Source: Melanocharis versteri
Lineage: Eukaryota > Chordata > Aves > Passeriformes > Melanocharitidae
Length of the DNA: 64,000 nt
Assembly: GCA_013397845.1 (NCBI GenBank)
Contig: VZTG01001880.1
Coordinates: 1,610,501 to 1,674,500 of the forward strand
Reading direction: 5' to 3'
The notes beneath the pieces were generated by a model, which was not told the origin of the DNA, searched no databases, and saw only the letters and a program-made list of their open reading frames with translations. Shown here piece after piece: positions 22,236 through 35,692 of the stretch (position 1 is the stretch's first letter; every line of letters starts with the position of its first letter). The position numbers and the translations under genes are program-made.

Positions 22236-25200
22236 CTAGTAGAACAAAGGAGGGCAACAATTAAATCCCCATCTGCCAACGAAACTGGTCATTCCTGGCT
22301 TTGATGTTCCTCCTTCTGGAGGCTTGTAACCACAGGGGAAGATCAAAGACCAGCTGATGGCTGGAAAGCTTGTACTTTGAAGTCAATGAACACAGAGTCA
22401 AAAAAAAAAATCAAAAAAAGGAGCATACACTGATGTGTGAATACTTTGTTTCTCCTACACACAGCAGCCTGAAAAATGGCATACCTGGAGAGTATGACAG
22501 CCTAAGGAAAACAGGAGGGATGATGGGATGTACACTCCTGCAGCAATGCAGACATCACTGCTGAACCTCCTGCGGGGGCCACAGCCACTGCCCAGGTACT
22601 GCAGGTAAGCCAGGGAAGTGTCTGGCCTCCACACTCAGCAGCATCCTCTGTTCCCTCACGTTTTCTCCAACCACTGCTCTCAAACAGCACCCACAAACCT
22701 GTCAGGAAAGGTGACCAGGCACCATCTTGTCCCACACCCCAAAGAAACCACCCCCTCTCATCTTTGTCCCATGGATGTAGTCTTGTTCACCTTGCTCCCA
22801 TGAAGCTTGTGGTAGAAGTTTGGATGCTGAACCTCTCTCCAGGCGGTTGAGTGTGCAAACAGTGCACAGTCTCTCACTGGCTTTGAGCAAAGGACTCAAC
22901 CTTTAAGTATAATAAAAGGAGTATAATGGGGTGGTTTTTTTTTTTCTGTTTTGTAGCATCTGTTTTTTAAAGCACAGGAGACTTTGAATTCAGTACCTTC
23001 CTCTATAGCCCACATGGGTGAACAGCATTGCCTTTAGTGATCTCACCAACCTAAGATATCAAAAGTGAGTGGGGAAAAAAACCCCTCCCTCCTTGTTCAA
23101 AAGCAAAGATTATTAATCCGTTATCTGTTAATCTGTGTTATCACAAAAAAACGGTTCATTAATGAAGTCAGCATTAGACTGACATAAAAAAACCCTTAAT
23201 TTAATCAGAATGAAGTATGGTATTTCTTTACAGGAAGGATTTTTGGTTTCTAAAAATTCTAGCAAAGCCAAGACTAATCAACCAAAAGACTATTTTTTCT
23301 ATTATACTATGATTTTACACTTACTTGCACTCCAGCTGACACAAACGACTCTTTACTTACTCAACAGCAACTTGAGCAACTACAAGCTGTTACCATTTTA
23401 TCTATTTCAAAGGGAACATTCACATTTTAAGGGATCATGCAGTAATTAAGGCACTGCACTCTCTTTATTGAGATTACAAAAATTGTGAGTGTTTTACTCA
23501 TGTAAGATGGATTATAGTGGGATCACTGTGGCCAATTACTGAACCATCTGCAACAGAGTTCACAGCATATGAAGTTTTCTTTACAGTGCAGTGAAGACTT
23601 TGGTTTATAACACAGAGCTACTCATCATCAGCTGTGTACAGCTAGGTTTCCAAGGACTGGTATTACCCAGGAAAGTGAAGAATTCCCGACTATTACTGGC
23701 ATTGCCATTAGAGGGCCTGCTACTACAGAGAGCGAGACCGGCGCGCCTGAAACAAGCGCAGCAGGGTTTTCTTTGTTGGCTCTGCACGGCATGAGGGGCA
23801 GCAAAACCACTGACCACACCTCACTGAGAGGCTCGAGACAGATGGAAAACAAATACAAAAGGCAAAACAATGCCCAGACCAACAGCTCCGCCACATTTCA
23901 CACTGTTGTGGGGAACAGCTCGTCAGTTACCATTCCTTACCCTTAAATATGTTCATTCACTTGCAAAGGGCATCTGTGGGTTCATCTGTCTTGAAAGCTT
24001 TTGCGAGGGTGCCTGTTATACCCAGCAACAAGTCAGACTTTAAATACATAATACACCTCAACATTTCCCAAAATCACCTTACCCACATTAGGTTCCTTTC
24101 ATTCCTCTGCCTACAGAGCTTCTTTTCAGTTTGTAATAAATTCCATCCACGCAGGTATCACATTCCAACATGGAAACATGCTCCCTCTATTGCCCCCACC
24201 AAATTTAAGTTACTTCAGACAGCGAGGGGGAGGGGTAATGCAGCGAGGGGAAATCAGGGAACATCCATCTCCTTGTGGGAGGCTAACTGGATTCCTCCTC
24301 CCAGTTCCCACCAGGAGGTCTGATGGCAGAGGTATGCCGCTGCCCCTTCGTGAGGAAGCCCACAAAGAACGAGCAGGCAAAAATATGTTCTTTGTTCCGA
24401 AACACTGGAGTTCTGTACACTTCTCTTCTTCAGTTATGCTTTGCTGATTCCCTAGGACATTTGTGCATATATTTTCAGGCCCTGTTTTCCAAGCTTCTCT
24501 TACAAGCAAGAAAAGTTAGAAGCTTGCTCTCTTTTTAATGGAAATTAATATTCTCAAGCAGAATTTCTATTTCAGGCACTGAGGCTATAAGGAGGTAAAA
24601 AAAGAAAATAAACATGCAAGAACTAACAGAGTTGTGACTACTACATACCACCTCTTCAGACCTGGCAGTAAGATCCTCAACCCAGTCCTTGTTAAAGTCA
24701 AAGGGAGCCTTTCTAGCTACATCAGTTAAAAAAAAAAAAAAAAAGAAAAGGCAATGTACAACCCAAATTGAACCTCTGTTATAATTTGTAATTAATTAAT
24801 ACAGTGCTGGCCATATGTGGAAGGACAAAATCTACCCCCAGTGAGGAAGAAGCACATGGACATGGTACTTACTGTAAGCCTGGAAAAGGAGGGAGAACAG
24901 TGCTTGGTTCAGAGCAACAGCACAATGCCACTGTTTATCTGGCAAGACTCTGTTCAACTGCACTTGCAGCAGTGACTAAGCCAAAAAATGAAGTGATAAG
25001 TAGCAAGAACATAAACATGACAGGCTCCCAGGGAGAAGTAGCTCAGATTGAGGTACATGTAGGTGAGATCAGACAAGGAGTTAGAAAACAACAAAGTTTT
25101 TCTCAAAGACCTTCACTCCTTTTCTAATGTCCATATTGGGAAATAAATAAATTTGAAAAAAAAATCATGTCCCTCCATGTCCAGTAACTGCTGATTTCAT

Positions 25201-27577
25201 TACTCATCCAACAGCTCTGTGATCCTGATCATCTTGAGTGCACAGGCCTTGACCTCAGTACCTGTGGCACTCTCCAGCCACTAAATCATGCTACTACAGC
25301 ATAATTCAGCACACTGTATGTGAGTCTTGAGAAGCTACTGCAAAATTATTGAACTCACTGAGAATAAGCAACAGCACAGGGAACCATAATGTGTGATAAA
25401 ATAGGGTCTCTGCTTTCCAGTAGCGTGCACACCTTGTCTTACTTTGAAACAGCAAGTGAAGTGCTGCAAGCAAAACAGACAAAGCAGGGGATGAGTGTGT
25501 ATCTTGCAATGAATTACTACCCTTTAAAGAACAATTTTTTACATTTTATCATAAATATTTCTTCACTCTGAAGACGATCTGAAACAGAATTAAGTTTTGG
25601 AAACAGCACCTGGGTGGCACTGCTGCTTGTTATCTGACCTAAGAGCTGATTATCTTTTTAAGATGCAGGACAGAAAGGTGAAACAAAATTGTATTTCTAC
25701 CCTGCAGGTGGACTTTCATCATCTCAGAACTCTGGAAGAAGTTGTCCCTGCTCTATATCCTGCCAGTCTGATTTTACAAAGACATGGGCTTCAGTAAACC
25801 AGGAATGACTGCAATGAAATCAGTTTCACTAACATAAAACAGCTGGAGAAAGATAAACATGCTGCCTTCAGAGAAAAACTAAAACCGTCACCAAAACTCC
25901 CAAACCAAAACACAAGCAAATAAACAACTCCCCCCAACCTTAATCAATCAAAAACATTCCACATAACCAAAAATGCTTTTAGTGGAATGGAAAACTGAAC
26001 ATACTATACTTCACTCTTGGATGCAGAACTTCACTCCTATACTTAAATAGGAAACCAGAGATTTAACCAACCAGCAAATGAAGTTGTCATGAAGAACAGA
26101 TATGAAGAATACAATGATATATTGTACAATATAATATTATGAAGGATAGATGTATGCTCTGTTTGCACTAGAAGCAACTGAGTGTCTGCCAAAGAGGGAA
26201 TAACAGAAAAATCTTGAAGTGAATTACTGCAACTATGTAATAAAGGATTCAGGAAAACAATCACCACATTCACATTTATGTTCTTGTCTTGCAAATATCT
26301 GAATAGTTCTCAGGGATGTGAAATAGGGTTACAAAGTCCTAGGAGCAGAAAGTGGACTTTTGCAATGTTGAGCAAAAGGACCATTTGCATGTACATGGGC
26401 CCGTGAGTAACATCCTGCCTTTCTGCAAAGGTGCTGGGGGTTGTGCCTGAATCGGGTGCTCCTGGCACAAACTATGAGGAGGGGCATCTGCAAAGGGAGC
26501 AGACCTACAAGTGAGGTCTCAAGACACATTTACTTTCCACATTCCTGTAAGCAAGCTGCTTAGAGGAGCTATGAATTACACCAGAAGCAGTCATGGTTTG
26601 GTTTGAAACTGAGAACAGCCAGGGCACAGTCGATAGAGAAGTGCTAATGTGGTGTCCTGGGTAGAGCACGACAAATGGCACAGCAGAATTCTGCTGTCCC
26701 AGTGAGAGGAAACCAGAGGATAGCTATATTCTATCATTTCTAAATCCAAAGCACTGCTGCATTCCAGTCTGAATACATAACTTCGATCAAGGTATTGAAG
26801 CAAAGTGAACTGCCAGGCCCTCATGCCGTGCATACCTATGACTCCCACTGATTGAAATGGGAGTGCTGTGTGCATTCAAAAAGCACATCCCCCAACAACT
26901 ATCTCCAATATTCATAAAAATGGCGCAGAAGAAAAAGATTCTGAAAGACTGAAGGATTCACATGAAAGTATTTGCAAAGAAAAAAAAGAAAAAAAACCCA
27001 CTCGGCATCTACAAACACAATCATTAGTATTCTCTCCCTATCCTATGAAATTAGGAATCTTGAATGCATGCCTTCTATACCCACAGTGTAAAAACAATTC
27101 ATCAGCCTGCCCTTTTAATGCTGGATGTTTGCCTTGGTAAAAAAGGCAGAGTAAAACAAGGGACAAAAATTCTAAGACGCTAAAGAAAGGATCTTATTTA
27201 GGCCACAAACTACTTCTTGATTTAGAAGGTATCTTCTAGGGGAAGGGGGTCTTTCTACCAATCAGAAGGCAGTAAGGCAGTTTCAATTTTTGTATCCCTA
27301 CATATCCTTTCTAAAGAAGAGGCTTAAAACTGCTCTAGAAAGGCTTGTTTAAGCTTTCTTCCTGTTGCTCTATGTAAAAAATGAAACAAACATGACTGGC
27401 AGCACAAGATCAGTTTGTACGTAGAGAAACAGAGCACTTACCTTGAAAACCAAACAAACCAACTCACCCCAAGCCTCCAAATTAGGACACTACACATGCA
27501 CACTGTAAAGGCCTAGCAGCACTATAAATAACCGAGCACCAGTGGCTCACAAGTGGTGTCTTGACAAAAAAACCAAC
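22236..27577 (-). other. AGPAT4 intron (5.3 kb)
   Basis: Phase 0 intron with a non-optimal GTTGGT donor. It contains a 17-base A run at 24,728-24,744 and scattered A-rich tracts. No clear transposable element or reading frame was found. Confidence 0.85.
24728..24744 (+). repeat. A17 homopolymer
   Basis: Seventeen consecutive A in an AGPAT4 intron, followed by GAAAAG. No retroposed sequence was recognised next to it. Confidence 0.85.
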
Positions 27578-27653
27578 CTTTTCTTGATAGAGTTTGTGGA
27601 GCCAGGTAGAACATTCCTGCTCATCTTCCGGGACGTCCTCTAATGGAATCCGC
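27578..27653 (-). CDS. AGPAT4: AGPAT4 exon: RIPLEDVPED segment (76 bases)
   Basis: After the two carried bases (AG) the exon gives G, completing an Arg, then RIPLEDVPEDEQECSTWLHK and LYQEK. The acceptor is ATTGGCAG and the donor AAG/GTTGGT. At 76 bases its skipping would shift the frame. It lies between a GC-AG intron and an intron with a weak donor. Confidence 0.95.
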
Positions 27654-28986
27654 CTGCCAATGGTAAACAGGAGAAATTGAAGAATATTAAATAAATACTT
27701 TGGCTTCCATGAACAGCACTTGCATTGTACAGACAGATTATCTGACAGGAGACTCACTACATTTTTCACCTTTTTTTAACTTGTGCAACACCTGCAGCAC
27801 TTCAACAAGCAAATATGGAGGATTTTGAAGAAATTTGTGATAGGCCACTACTAATTGCTGAAACAAATTCAGCCATGAGATTTACCCTGCCTGTAAGAGC
27901 TTTTCAAGATGGGCAAACTGCTACCCTGAGTTGTGAAAAGCAACTGCCACGCTCTGCCAGACTGACTTGCAGCAGCGGGAGTGGTGTAAAGGGAGACACA
28001 GCAAGAGGAGCCCCTGTGCTCTGTTGGAGCTGACATACACAGGCAGGGCTCCGTGAATGCCATCCAGCCAGGCTGTGTACACCAAACATGAGGACACCAG
28101 GCTGAGCTACCATGTGGGAAGAGGAATCAAGAGAAACTTTCTTTTTACCCTTGGACAGAAACAGTTCTGAAAAAATGACTTTTTCAAACAGGCAGAAAAG
28201 GAGAAGTAAAAAGAAAAGGTCACCCTATTCCACTTTATGTTGGTATCTAGGATAAAGCAACTGAACCAGCTCACTGGTCCACTATAGCTCTAAAGGGGTT
28301 ATGATGAACTCCTGATCACTTGCAGCATCACTTTGAGGCTCCTATGCTCCAACTCCACATCATCACATGCCCTGAGTGCCTGCAGCATAGGTGCTGCTGG
28401 TAGAACCTCACCTGGGAATTGGCTCTTTTCCATTAAGATCATGGGAAGCCATTGGAGTATTTGTAATTTATAGAAACATTAATCAAAAGCAATCCAGGTA
28501 GTGTTTTTTTCATTAAATAACCCCCTTGCTGGTAGGGAGGGTGCAGCTGTCAAATGCATCAACTACACCACTGGATGGGAAAGTCCTGAGCCTGACCTCC
28601 ACCAGAGGAACTGGAACTACCTCTGGAACTCCTGTGCCAGAGACGGGAATAAAGCAACTCCACCTGAACACTTAGATTGTGTTTGGTATTCTGGCTGAGG
28701 GAAAAGAGGCCCCACTGCTGCTGCTGAGCTAACAGACACACAAATGAATAAAAAAATAACAAACAAAAAGTTCTGTAGACGTTTATGGGCTCCTCACATA
28801 CTTAGAATCACAGAACTTTACCAGAAACACTTCCCGACCCATATGAATTTTTATCTCAGGTTCTGTGAAGGCAGGTTGGTAGAGATCTGCTTTCTGTTAC
28901 CCAATTGAAAACACTCCCTTGTTTGACCAAGTGTGATTTCAAATACACACTCCTGCTAAAAAAGAATTAAAATATGGATTACTTGC
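27654..28986 (-). other. AGPAT4 intron with GC-AG ends
   Basis: The frame across the junction requires the donor AAG/GCAAGT at 28,986-28,981 and the acceptor TTGGCAG. This is a GC-AG intron of 1,333 bases, phase 2. A GT donor lies 5 bases upstream of the GC donor. No repeat was recognised. Confidence 0.85.
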
Positions 28987-29089
28987 CTTACATATAAATC
29001 TGCATGATACTTCTTTCCATTTAGAACTCCCAGCAATGTTGGATTTTCATTATTTCTAAAATTAAGGGTAGAATCATAGACTGCAGAAA
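28987..29089 (-). CDS. AGPAT4: AGPAT4 exon: SAVYDSTLNFRNNENP segment
   Basis: 103 bases; with the carried G it reads VSAVYDSTLNFRNNENPTLL, then GVLNGKKYHADLYV and two bases of the next Arg. The acceptor is TTCTTGTAG. A second AG 9 bases inside, TTTCTGCAG, is in frame. The text matches the region after the last acyltransferase motif in AGPAT4. Confidence 0.95.
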
Positions 29090-32000
29090 CTACAAGAAGA
29101 GAAACAGGTTATGTGTTTACTGTAGTAATACAATGGAAGTAAGTCATTCTCTCTCAGACAAGGAGAATATTTAAGTCATCAGCAATAGCACCACAGTTTG
29201 AGCTGTCACCAAGGAGAAAACGACAATGGAATATTCAACACACAGGTTTTCAGAAGCCAAATAACCAGTGACCCTTTCAGAAACTGCACCAGCAGAATGG
29301 AAAGGTTTGCTCTCCATCCACCCTTGCCTCCTTCCTCATCAAATGCAGAATGATGGGCATAGGGAACACAGTTACAGCTTCTGACAGAATACACCAAGGA
29401 CTTCCTAGGAGCCAAATGGTTGCAGAACTGTTACCTTTTTCAGTTCACTGTGAATCAACAACCACCCCCTAAATCTGAGGAAACAACCAGGCAGATACAC
29501 ATTTTATAAACAATGAACAATATATGCCCTTTGACTAAGAACAGGTAAAGTGTGTGTGTGAGAGACATCCTACAGCAGGAGGGCTTAATGCAGCCATAAA
29601 TCGCCAGGGTCTGAAGCAGCCCCCAGTTCACGTCTGTTGTTTGCTAACTCAGGCACTTGCTATAGGGCAAAGGCAGAGAGAGAAGGACACACCACATCTT
29701 ATGTGAGCTGGCTGCTGCCATGAAGACGTGCAGACGTCAGGAATAGAACATAAAAGTTCTGCTGAACAAAACTGCAGCCAAACTTCCAGCATTGAGAAAA
29801 CTGTTTGCGCAGCTCAGGACTGAGCCGGAACAGTAAAACCATTTGCAAAGGCTGATGGCAGATAAACTAAAAGAACAGTAACAAGCAGTTTCTACAGAAA
29901 AAGCAATCACTGTTTAAACCCACATGAAGTGTTGCAAAGAAGTTTATTTAAACACATCCTTAGATACGCTATTTTCCTGATTTCACAAAATTACCAGGGA
30001 ACAATTTATTTTCCTGACACTGAAATTAGTTGTGCGTCATGGTATGAACTCTAAGAACAATGACAGCAAAAAAAACTTTTCTATTTTTTGTCACAAAAGT
30101 GACTAAGAAGCACTTTCATGTGTAGCCTGTTGTATTTTAGGTTTTCTGCTCTGGAGTTTTGTAATAATGAATAAAAATGCATGTGGTGAACCTTTATTGT
30201 AAGAGCTCCTGACCCACCTAACAAAGACTTTTATTACACAGGACAGATTTGCTCTTGGTTTTGATACCTCTCTAGCTATGAGAGATAAATATGGTTTGGA
30301 CTCAGCATTCAGCTCCCAGAAACTCACCACATCATTTGTTACTGGAAAACAGAATGCATAGTGCAGAACAGAACAGCCTGGCTTCAGTGCTTGTGGCAGT
30401 GGGGAAATCCTGAAAACAAAGGCCAAACCCCTGTCACTGCAAAAAGACTCTGTCCCTCACTATCAACTCCATTCTTTTCCTACTACAATTGGGTTCTTAG
30501 TCCAAACTCAAAATTAAAAACAAGCCAAAATCTACTTCAAGCACACTACTCTCCCTGTACAACGGAAGTATGAAATTACTTTTTTTTTAATAAATTATCT
30601 GCCTCCATTTTTAAGCTTCTTAGTGTAGAAGGATTTTACTAATCTACTCTAATTTACTAATCCAATGTAATTGAAGGAAAACAAGAGCTCAGTTTGCTTT
30701 ATACAGTGTAAGCTTCTTAGTTTATTCTTTAATAGCATGAGATTATTCTAATAACAATAGGGATGCAATAAAGCAAACTAGGATATACGCAACACTTTTT
30801 CTTCCATCTCTTACAAGGCATCTACATTTGAGTTTTTGTATGAATTGGGTTTTTGTTGGGACACATTGGAAGATAGTTCTACTGTTCTGAAAAAATCTTC
30901 TGTGGAGATGGACAGGAACATCTTTATGTGCTGACAGTCTCACACAGTTTTCCTTTTCTCCAGGGGAAAAAAAAATGCTATTCCAGTTACCAGCTGGTCT
31001 GTAGTTTCATATTCAATCTAGTCCCTTTTAATAACACATTGAAATCTTTTGGTGCAAAGCAGTGCCAAACCCAGGACAATGATAGCAATGTGCAGGAGTA
31101 AACAGACCTCTGTTATCCAGATATAACTGAAGACAACTAAAGATTTTAGCTTTCTCATTCTGAGAGTACAGGAAAAGAACAACAATGAAAGTGTCCAAGA
31201 AAAAGACTGCATGAAATTAAAAATTGCCAGAAAGCATCCACAGTCAAAGCAGCACTTGCATGCTGTGTGACACACTGGAACTGGTTATCATTAAACATGG
31301 ATTTTGTAATTGCATAATTAGAATTGGACATCTCATGACTTTCTCATCCAAAACCTGAAGAGACCAGAAAATTCACATTCTGAAACGAGTAAAAAAATAA
31401 CTCCATAGTATCTTGAAAACATTGCAATTGTCTCACTCTCAGGCTAATATAAGCAGCATTTGAGAAGTTTTGCTTCAATTGTGAAATATTTTTTCAAAGG
31501 AATTATATTTCAAAATCTCTTTTTCATTAAAAACCAAACACAAATATCAGAAAGTCTTTTATTTCTGTCAAAAAACCGATTAGGTTTTTTTTGTTGTTGT
31601 TGTTTTCTAATCTCTGCCCAGCTTTTTTTCATATAATTAACTTTTGGTTCCTTCTAGAGCATTCTGACAGAGAGCTAAGTACTTAAGAATTTAAGATTTA
31701 ATTTCTTAACTTCAACCTAAAAAAATCTTTGGATTACATATCTAGAGAGGATTTTTCTTACTTTGACTGTCCTCTTGAATTTCATGCATTATTTTGTGGC
31801 CATGGTGAATTATGCCAGGATGATTCACTGACAAATCAACCTACAGGCAATGGCTACATGCATCTTCACACTAGCACAAAATGATCTGAGGACTGGAAAA
31901 GGGAGGGGAAGGTACAGTGACATTCACTGTACTGCTGATGTGACACCACCTTGACACAACCCTTTGATTTAACATTAATCTGGTCAGCTTTAACAAAAAC

Positions 32001-35000
32001 CACTCATCCTCTCAAACTTGGTTACTTGCTCTGGACGATGAATAGAAACCTACTTGAAAAAAAAAATCCAGGACTAACGTACAGCTCATGGGGAAAAAAA
32101 AGTCATCGCAATACCCCCAAACACTGTCATACTGAACTCCATGAAAATATCACCCTGGAATTTATTCTCATGCATTCCCTCTAGGCCAGCAGTTCCCAGC
32201 ACGCAGAGCTGGAGGAAAAGCTACACAGCAAAACTTGGGCTTACCTACGATCCATCGTGAAGTACATTTTTAAGTACAAGTCTTAACTAAATAAAAACAG
32301 CTGAAAGGAACTGCCTGATATACAGCCAGACAACAAAAAGTAACAGTTAAATATATCTTTTGCAGTATTTGAGACATCTACTTTTACTGTAAGTAATGGA
32401 TGAATATTTTAGAAACAGATTTGCATTTTCATTTGCTTCTATGAACAGTACAGGTAGCGAACAGCAATTTATTAAGGAAGTGAACAGCTTCTAGAAATTA
32501 AGTTCCTGGGGACTGCATCTGTAAAACCATACTGGTAGGAATGGTCACTGACAAAAACATCAGAACAAGTTCAGAAAATATTAAAAGCATTTCTTTAAGA
32601 ATCAAATTATGTACAAAGATCTGAACTTGTGAAAGCAAGTTTTGGAGGAAAAAATTCCATTATCACTTATGAAAGAAATTAGTTAAGAGGGAAGGTTCTT
32701 TACTTGTTATTTTGCATGAAAGGTATTTTTATCCAAATACATCTGTTTATGCTGACAGATATGGCATCACTGGTATGGAGGCAGCTTCCAATGTATGCAC
32801 ATTAAATAAACTCCTCCTAAAACGAAGTTTTTCAAAACAGATGGGCTTGCCAGACTGATGTCACCAATGTCTATTTCCAACTACTGCAGAATACTTCAGA
32901 ACTCCTTTCAGAGCAACTGCAGCAGGTAGCATTAAGACTTGATACAAAGTTTTGAAGAGGACCAACCTGTGATCACTGCTGCCATGGGTGAATTACTTCT
33001 ACAGACAGAGAAACCTGCATCTACCCATCCTATAGTAAGACACCTCTGACAAGCTGAATCACATCCTTGTCAGAAAGGAGGGAAAAAAATGGGACAGATG
33101 CTCTGTCACACCCAGCTGTGAACTGGTCCCAAGCCTGTGACTTGGCTTCACTGCTGTGTCTGCTGCAGCTACATCCCTTGGCAAGGCACTCCTGCCAGGC
33201 CCACCACCCTTGTGGGAGAAGAGAAGGTGCATTAGCCTAAATGCAGAACCCAGAATGGGCTCAGGCAGCTCAGCACCAGTCTGTCACTTTTAGAGATGCA
33301 CAGGGATATGATCTAATATTTAGACAGAATTTACATTTCCAGATCATGGATTGTCAAAAGAGACTCCCATCACATCCTCTATTCAAAAAACATGCATGGA
33401 CTTCCTTATCTGTACATAATAATGTTACAAGGAGTTCTAAAGAACAAGACACTGTTTTCAGATGCTCTTCACATGTACCCCTTGTCTCTACAGGAGAGAA
33501 ACATACAGTAACTGAGGCAGCAACCCTTCTATCTCACTCTCATTGAAAGAAGTAACAAGGCAAGTAAAGCAACAAACTTAGAAGAACCTGCAATACCAAT
33601 CTGAGGTCATCAAACTCTCAAAGGTTTGTTGGCTGGATTTTTAAGCTCAACAGTTTTTGCTGAAACTGTGTATGAGAAGTTATGACTCTGCTTCTCCTTG
33701 AACTCCCACAGGGAAATACTGCCTTCTTACTGACTTTACACTTCTCGATCTAGCAAGTCACAGCCTCTGGATTGAGGCAGTGACATACTCTCCCCTAAAT
33801 AAATAAGTAATCTAGCAACCTCAGTCTTCTTTTTCTGAAGGTATTTCAAATATTTAGGGTACTAGTAACTGTTACAGTAGAGTGTCACATGAATGTCCAA
33901 AACCTTTTAGAAATGTCACTTGGGTTCCCTAAAATTATTTCCTTTTGAAATGTTTTCCCATGAATCAGCTACTTGTCCACAATCATGTCATATTTTACTT
34001 CTGTTACACAGAGCAGTGGAAAGAACAAAATCACCACCAAAATACCCTGTTTCTGATTCCTACCTCAGGGCATTAAGAGCGCACAGAGTTTTGACTCATC
34101 CCTTCTTCTGTGCCTCAAGTCTACTACCCCCTGCCCTCAGCAGAACAGTCACCCTTATTCAAAAGGCAAGGCTAAACCGTGCTCTTAAGGGGTTGCTGGA
34201 TGCTTCACATAACTCATCTCTTCTTCATGGACCAGAAAGGATCCAAGCTATGCTATCCATCTTGGGGATGGAAAGTTGTGGGTGCCTGGGAAGCTACAAC
34301 AGAGGTATGATCTACCTGGCTTGCCAGAGGATACGTAGAAGAAATACAAGAGATAGCAGGCCAGCTGACTGGGAAGCTTTTCTTACAGCAGCTATCCCAG
34401 ATATGCCACACGAAAACATGTCATCAAAGACAAAAGAAGTTCTGACATTAACTTCAGTCAAGCTGGAACATTTTCTTCTAAACCAGAAAACACTTTTTTC
34501 TTTCTTACACATCAGCCATCTAACACACCAATCTACCAGACTCCAAAGATACTGTAACACTATGGCTGCTTAGCATCCTTTGTCCATGAAGAACACAGCA
34601 GAAGACTTTAATAGATAGTGTAAGTAAAAGAATATCACTTCAAAGGCAACATGTGCAATATCCTTACTGATGTCACTTTAAAGTTGGCAAATGCAAGTAA
34701 CCAGAAATAAACTGTGAGCTCAAAACAATATTAACGGAGAAAAACTTACTCATGTTTTGTAATGTAGAAACTGTTTATAAATTTCACCTACATGTATCTT
34801 CAGTCATGGTCTACTCCCCTTCCTCAGCTCCACTAAGAAACTCTAAAGAGCAAATCTATACAGAAATTTAAAGTAGCATATTTTTTGATTTAAAAATTTT
34901 GTTATTTGAGGCAGTCATTTACCACAAGAAAATATTTTAAGTCACACTGCCTCAGATTCTCTACTGGTGCATTTGCTTCATTTAGAATAGAATTGCTTAG

Positions 35001-35381
35001 TAAATACTAAGAAATACTATCCTTTGGCAATAGGTACAAAATATACAACAAAATATGCACAAATAGGTACAAAATACGCAACTGAGATTCCCCAACATAG
35101 AGTCACAGTTAACAAAACAAAACAATAATAAATTAAAACCCAAAAAACCCAACAAAAAAACCCTGCATAAAAGAACAAAACAAAAAAAACCCAGCCAAAA
35201 CCAACCCCACAAACTGATTCAGGACTTTGTTAATAAAACCAGAGGCTAGTGAAAGAAAAGCCTGAAAGCATCCCAGGATTTTTCTGCTAGGACACACACT
35301 ACAGGGAAAAGAAAAGCATGGCAAACTGACAGCAGTTAGAGGGAACAACCATTCAGCACTATCCCCTGTGACTTTCCTTAC
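29090..35381 (-). other. AGPAT4 intron (6.3 kb)
   Basis: Phase 1 intron, GTAAGG donor and CTTGTAG acceptor. It contains the longest open frame in the window, on the opposite strand at 33,950-34,573 (see findings), and an A/C-rich low-complexity tract near 35.1-35.2 kb. No transposable element was recognised. Confidence 0.85.
35104..35215. repeat. A/C-rich low-complexity tract (GU-rich in AGPAT4 sense)
   Basis: Irregular runs of AAAAC and AAAACCC on the + strand. In the AGPAT4 transcript the tract is U/G-rich and starts about 165 bases after the donor at 35,381. Confidence 0.7.
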
Positions 35382-35535
35382 CTACATTTCTCAAACACTG
35401 CACGGTGACAGCAAATCCTTTTGTTCGTGGCAGGAGGTGGTACTTGAGCTTGGGCAGACCTTTGGCTTCGGCTACCTGCATGCTGATCTGGTGCTTCTGT
35501 TCTGTGAACCTGGTGCCCTCACAATGAATCAGGAA
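35382..35535 (-). CDS. AGPAT4: AGPAT4 exon: EGTR motif
   Basis: 154 bases read 51 codons plus one base, FLIHCEGTRFTEQKHQ, then VAEAKGLPKLKYHLLPRTKG and FAVTVQCLRNV. EGTR is the conserved motif that contacts the phosphate of the substrate in this acyltransferase family. LLPRTKGF corresponds to the last conserved block. The acceptor is GGTTTTAG and the donor G/GTAAGG. Confidence 0.96.
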
Positions 35536-35692
35536 CTAAAACCAAGACAGAACTACAGTTAGACAGAAGCTCAGGTCTTCTGCTGACTGAGCAGAGGTCT
35601 CTCTAGTTCCCACCAGCACAACCCAAATTAGCACTGCTAGCAGGGACAGGTGTAGCCACATACACATTTATGTAATTTATTTGACTGAGGTA

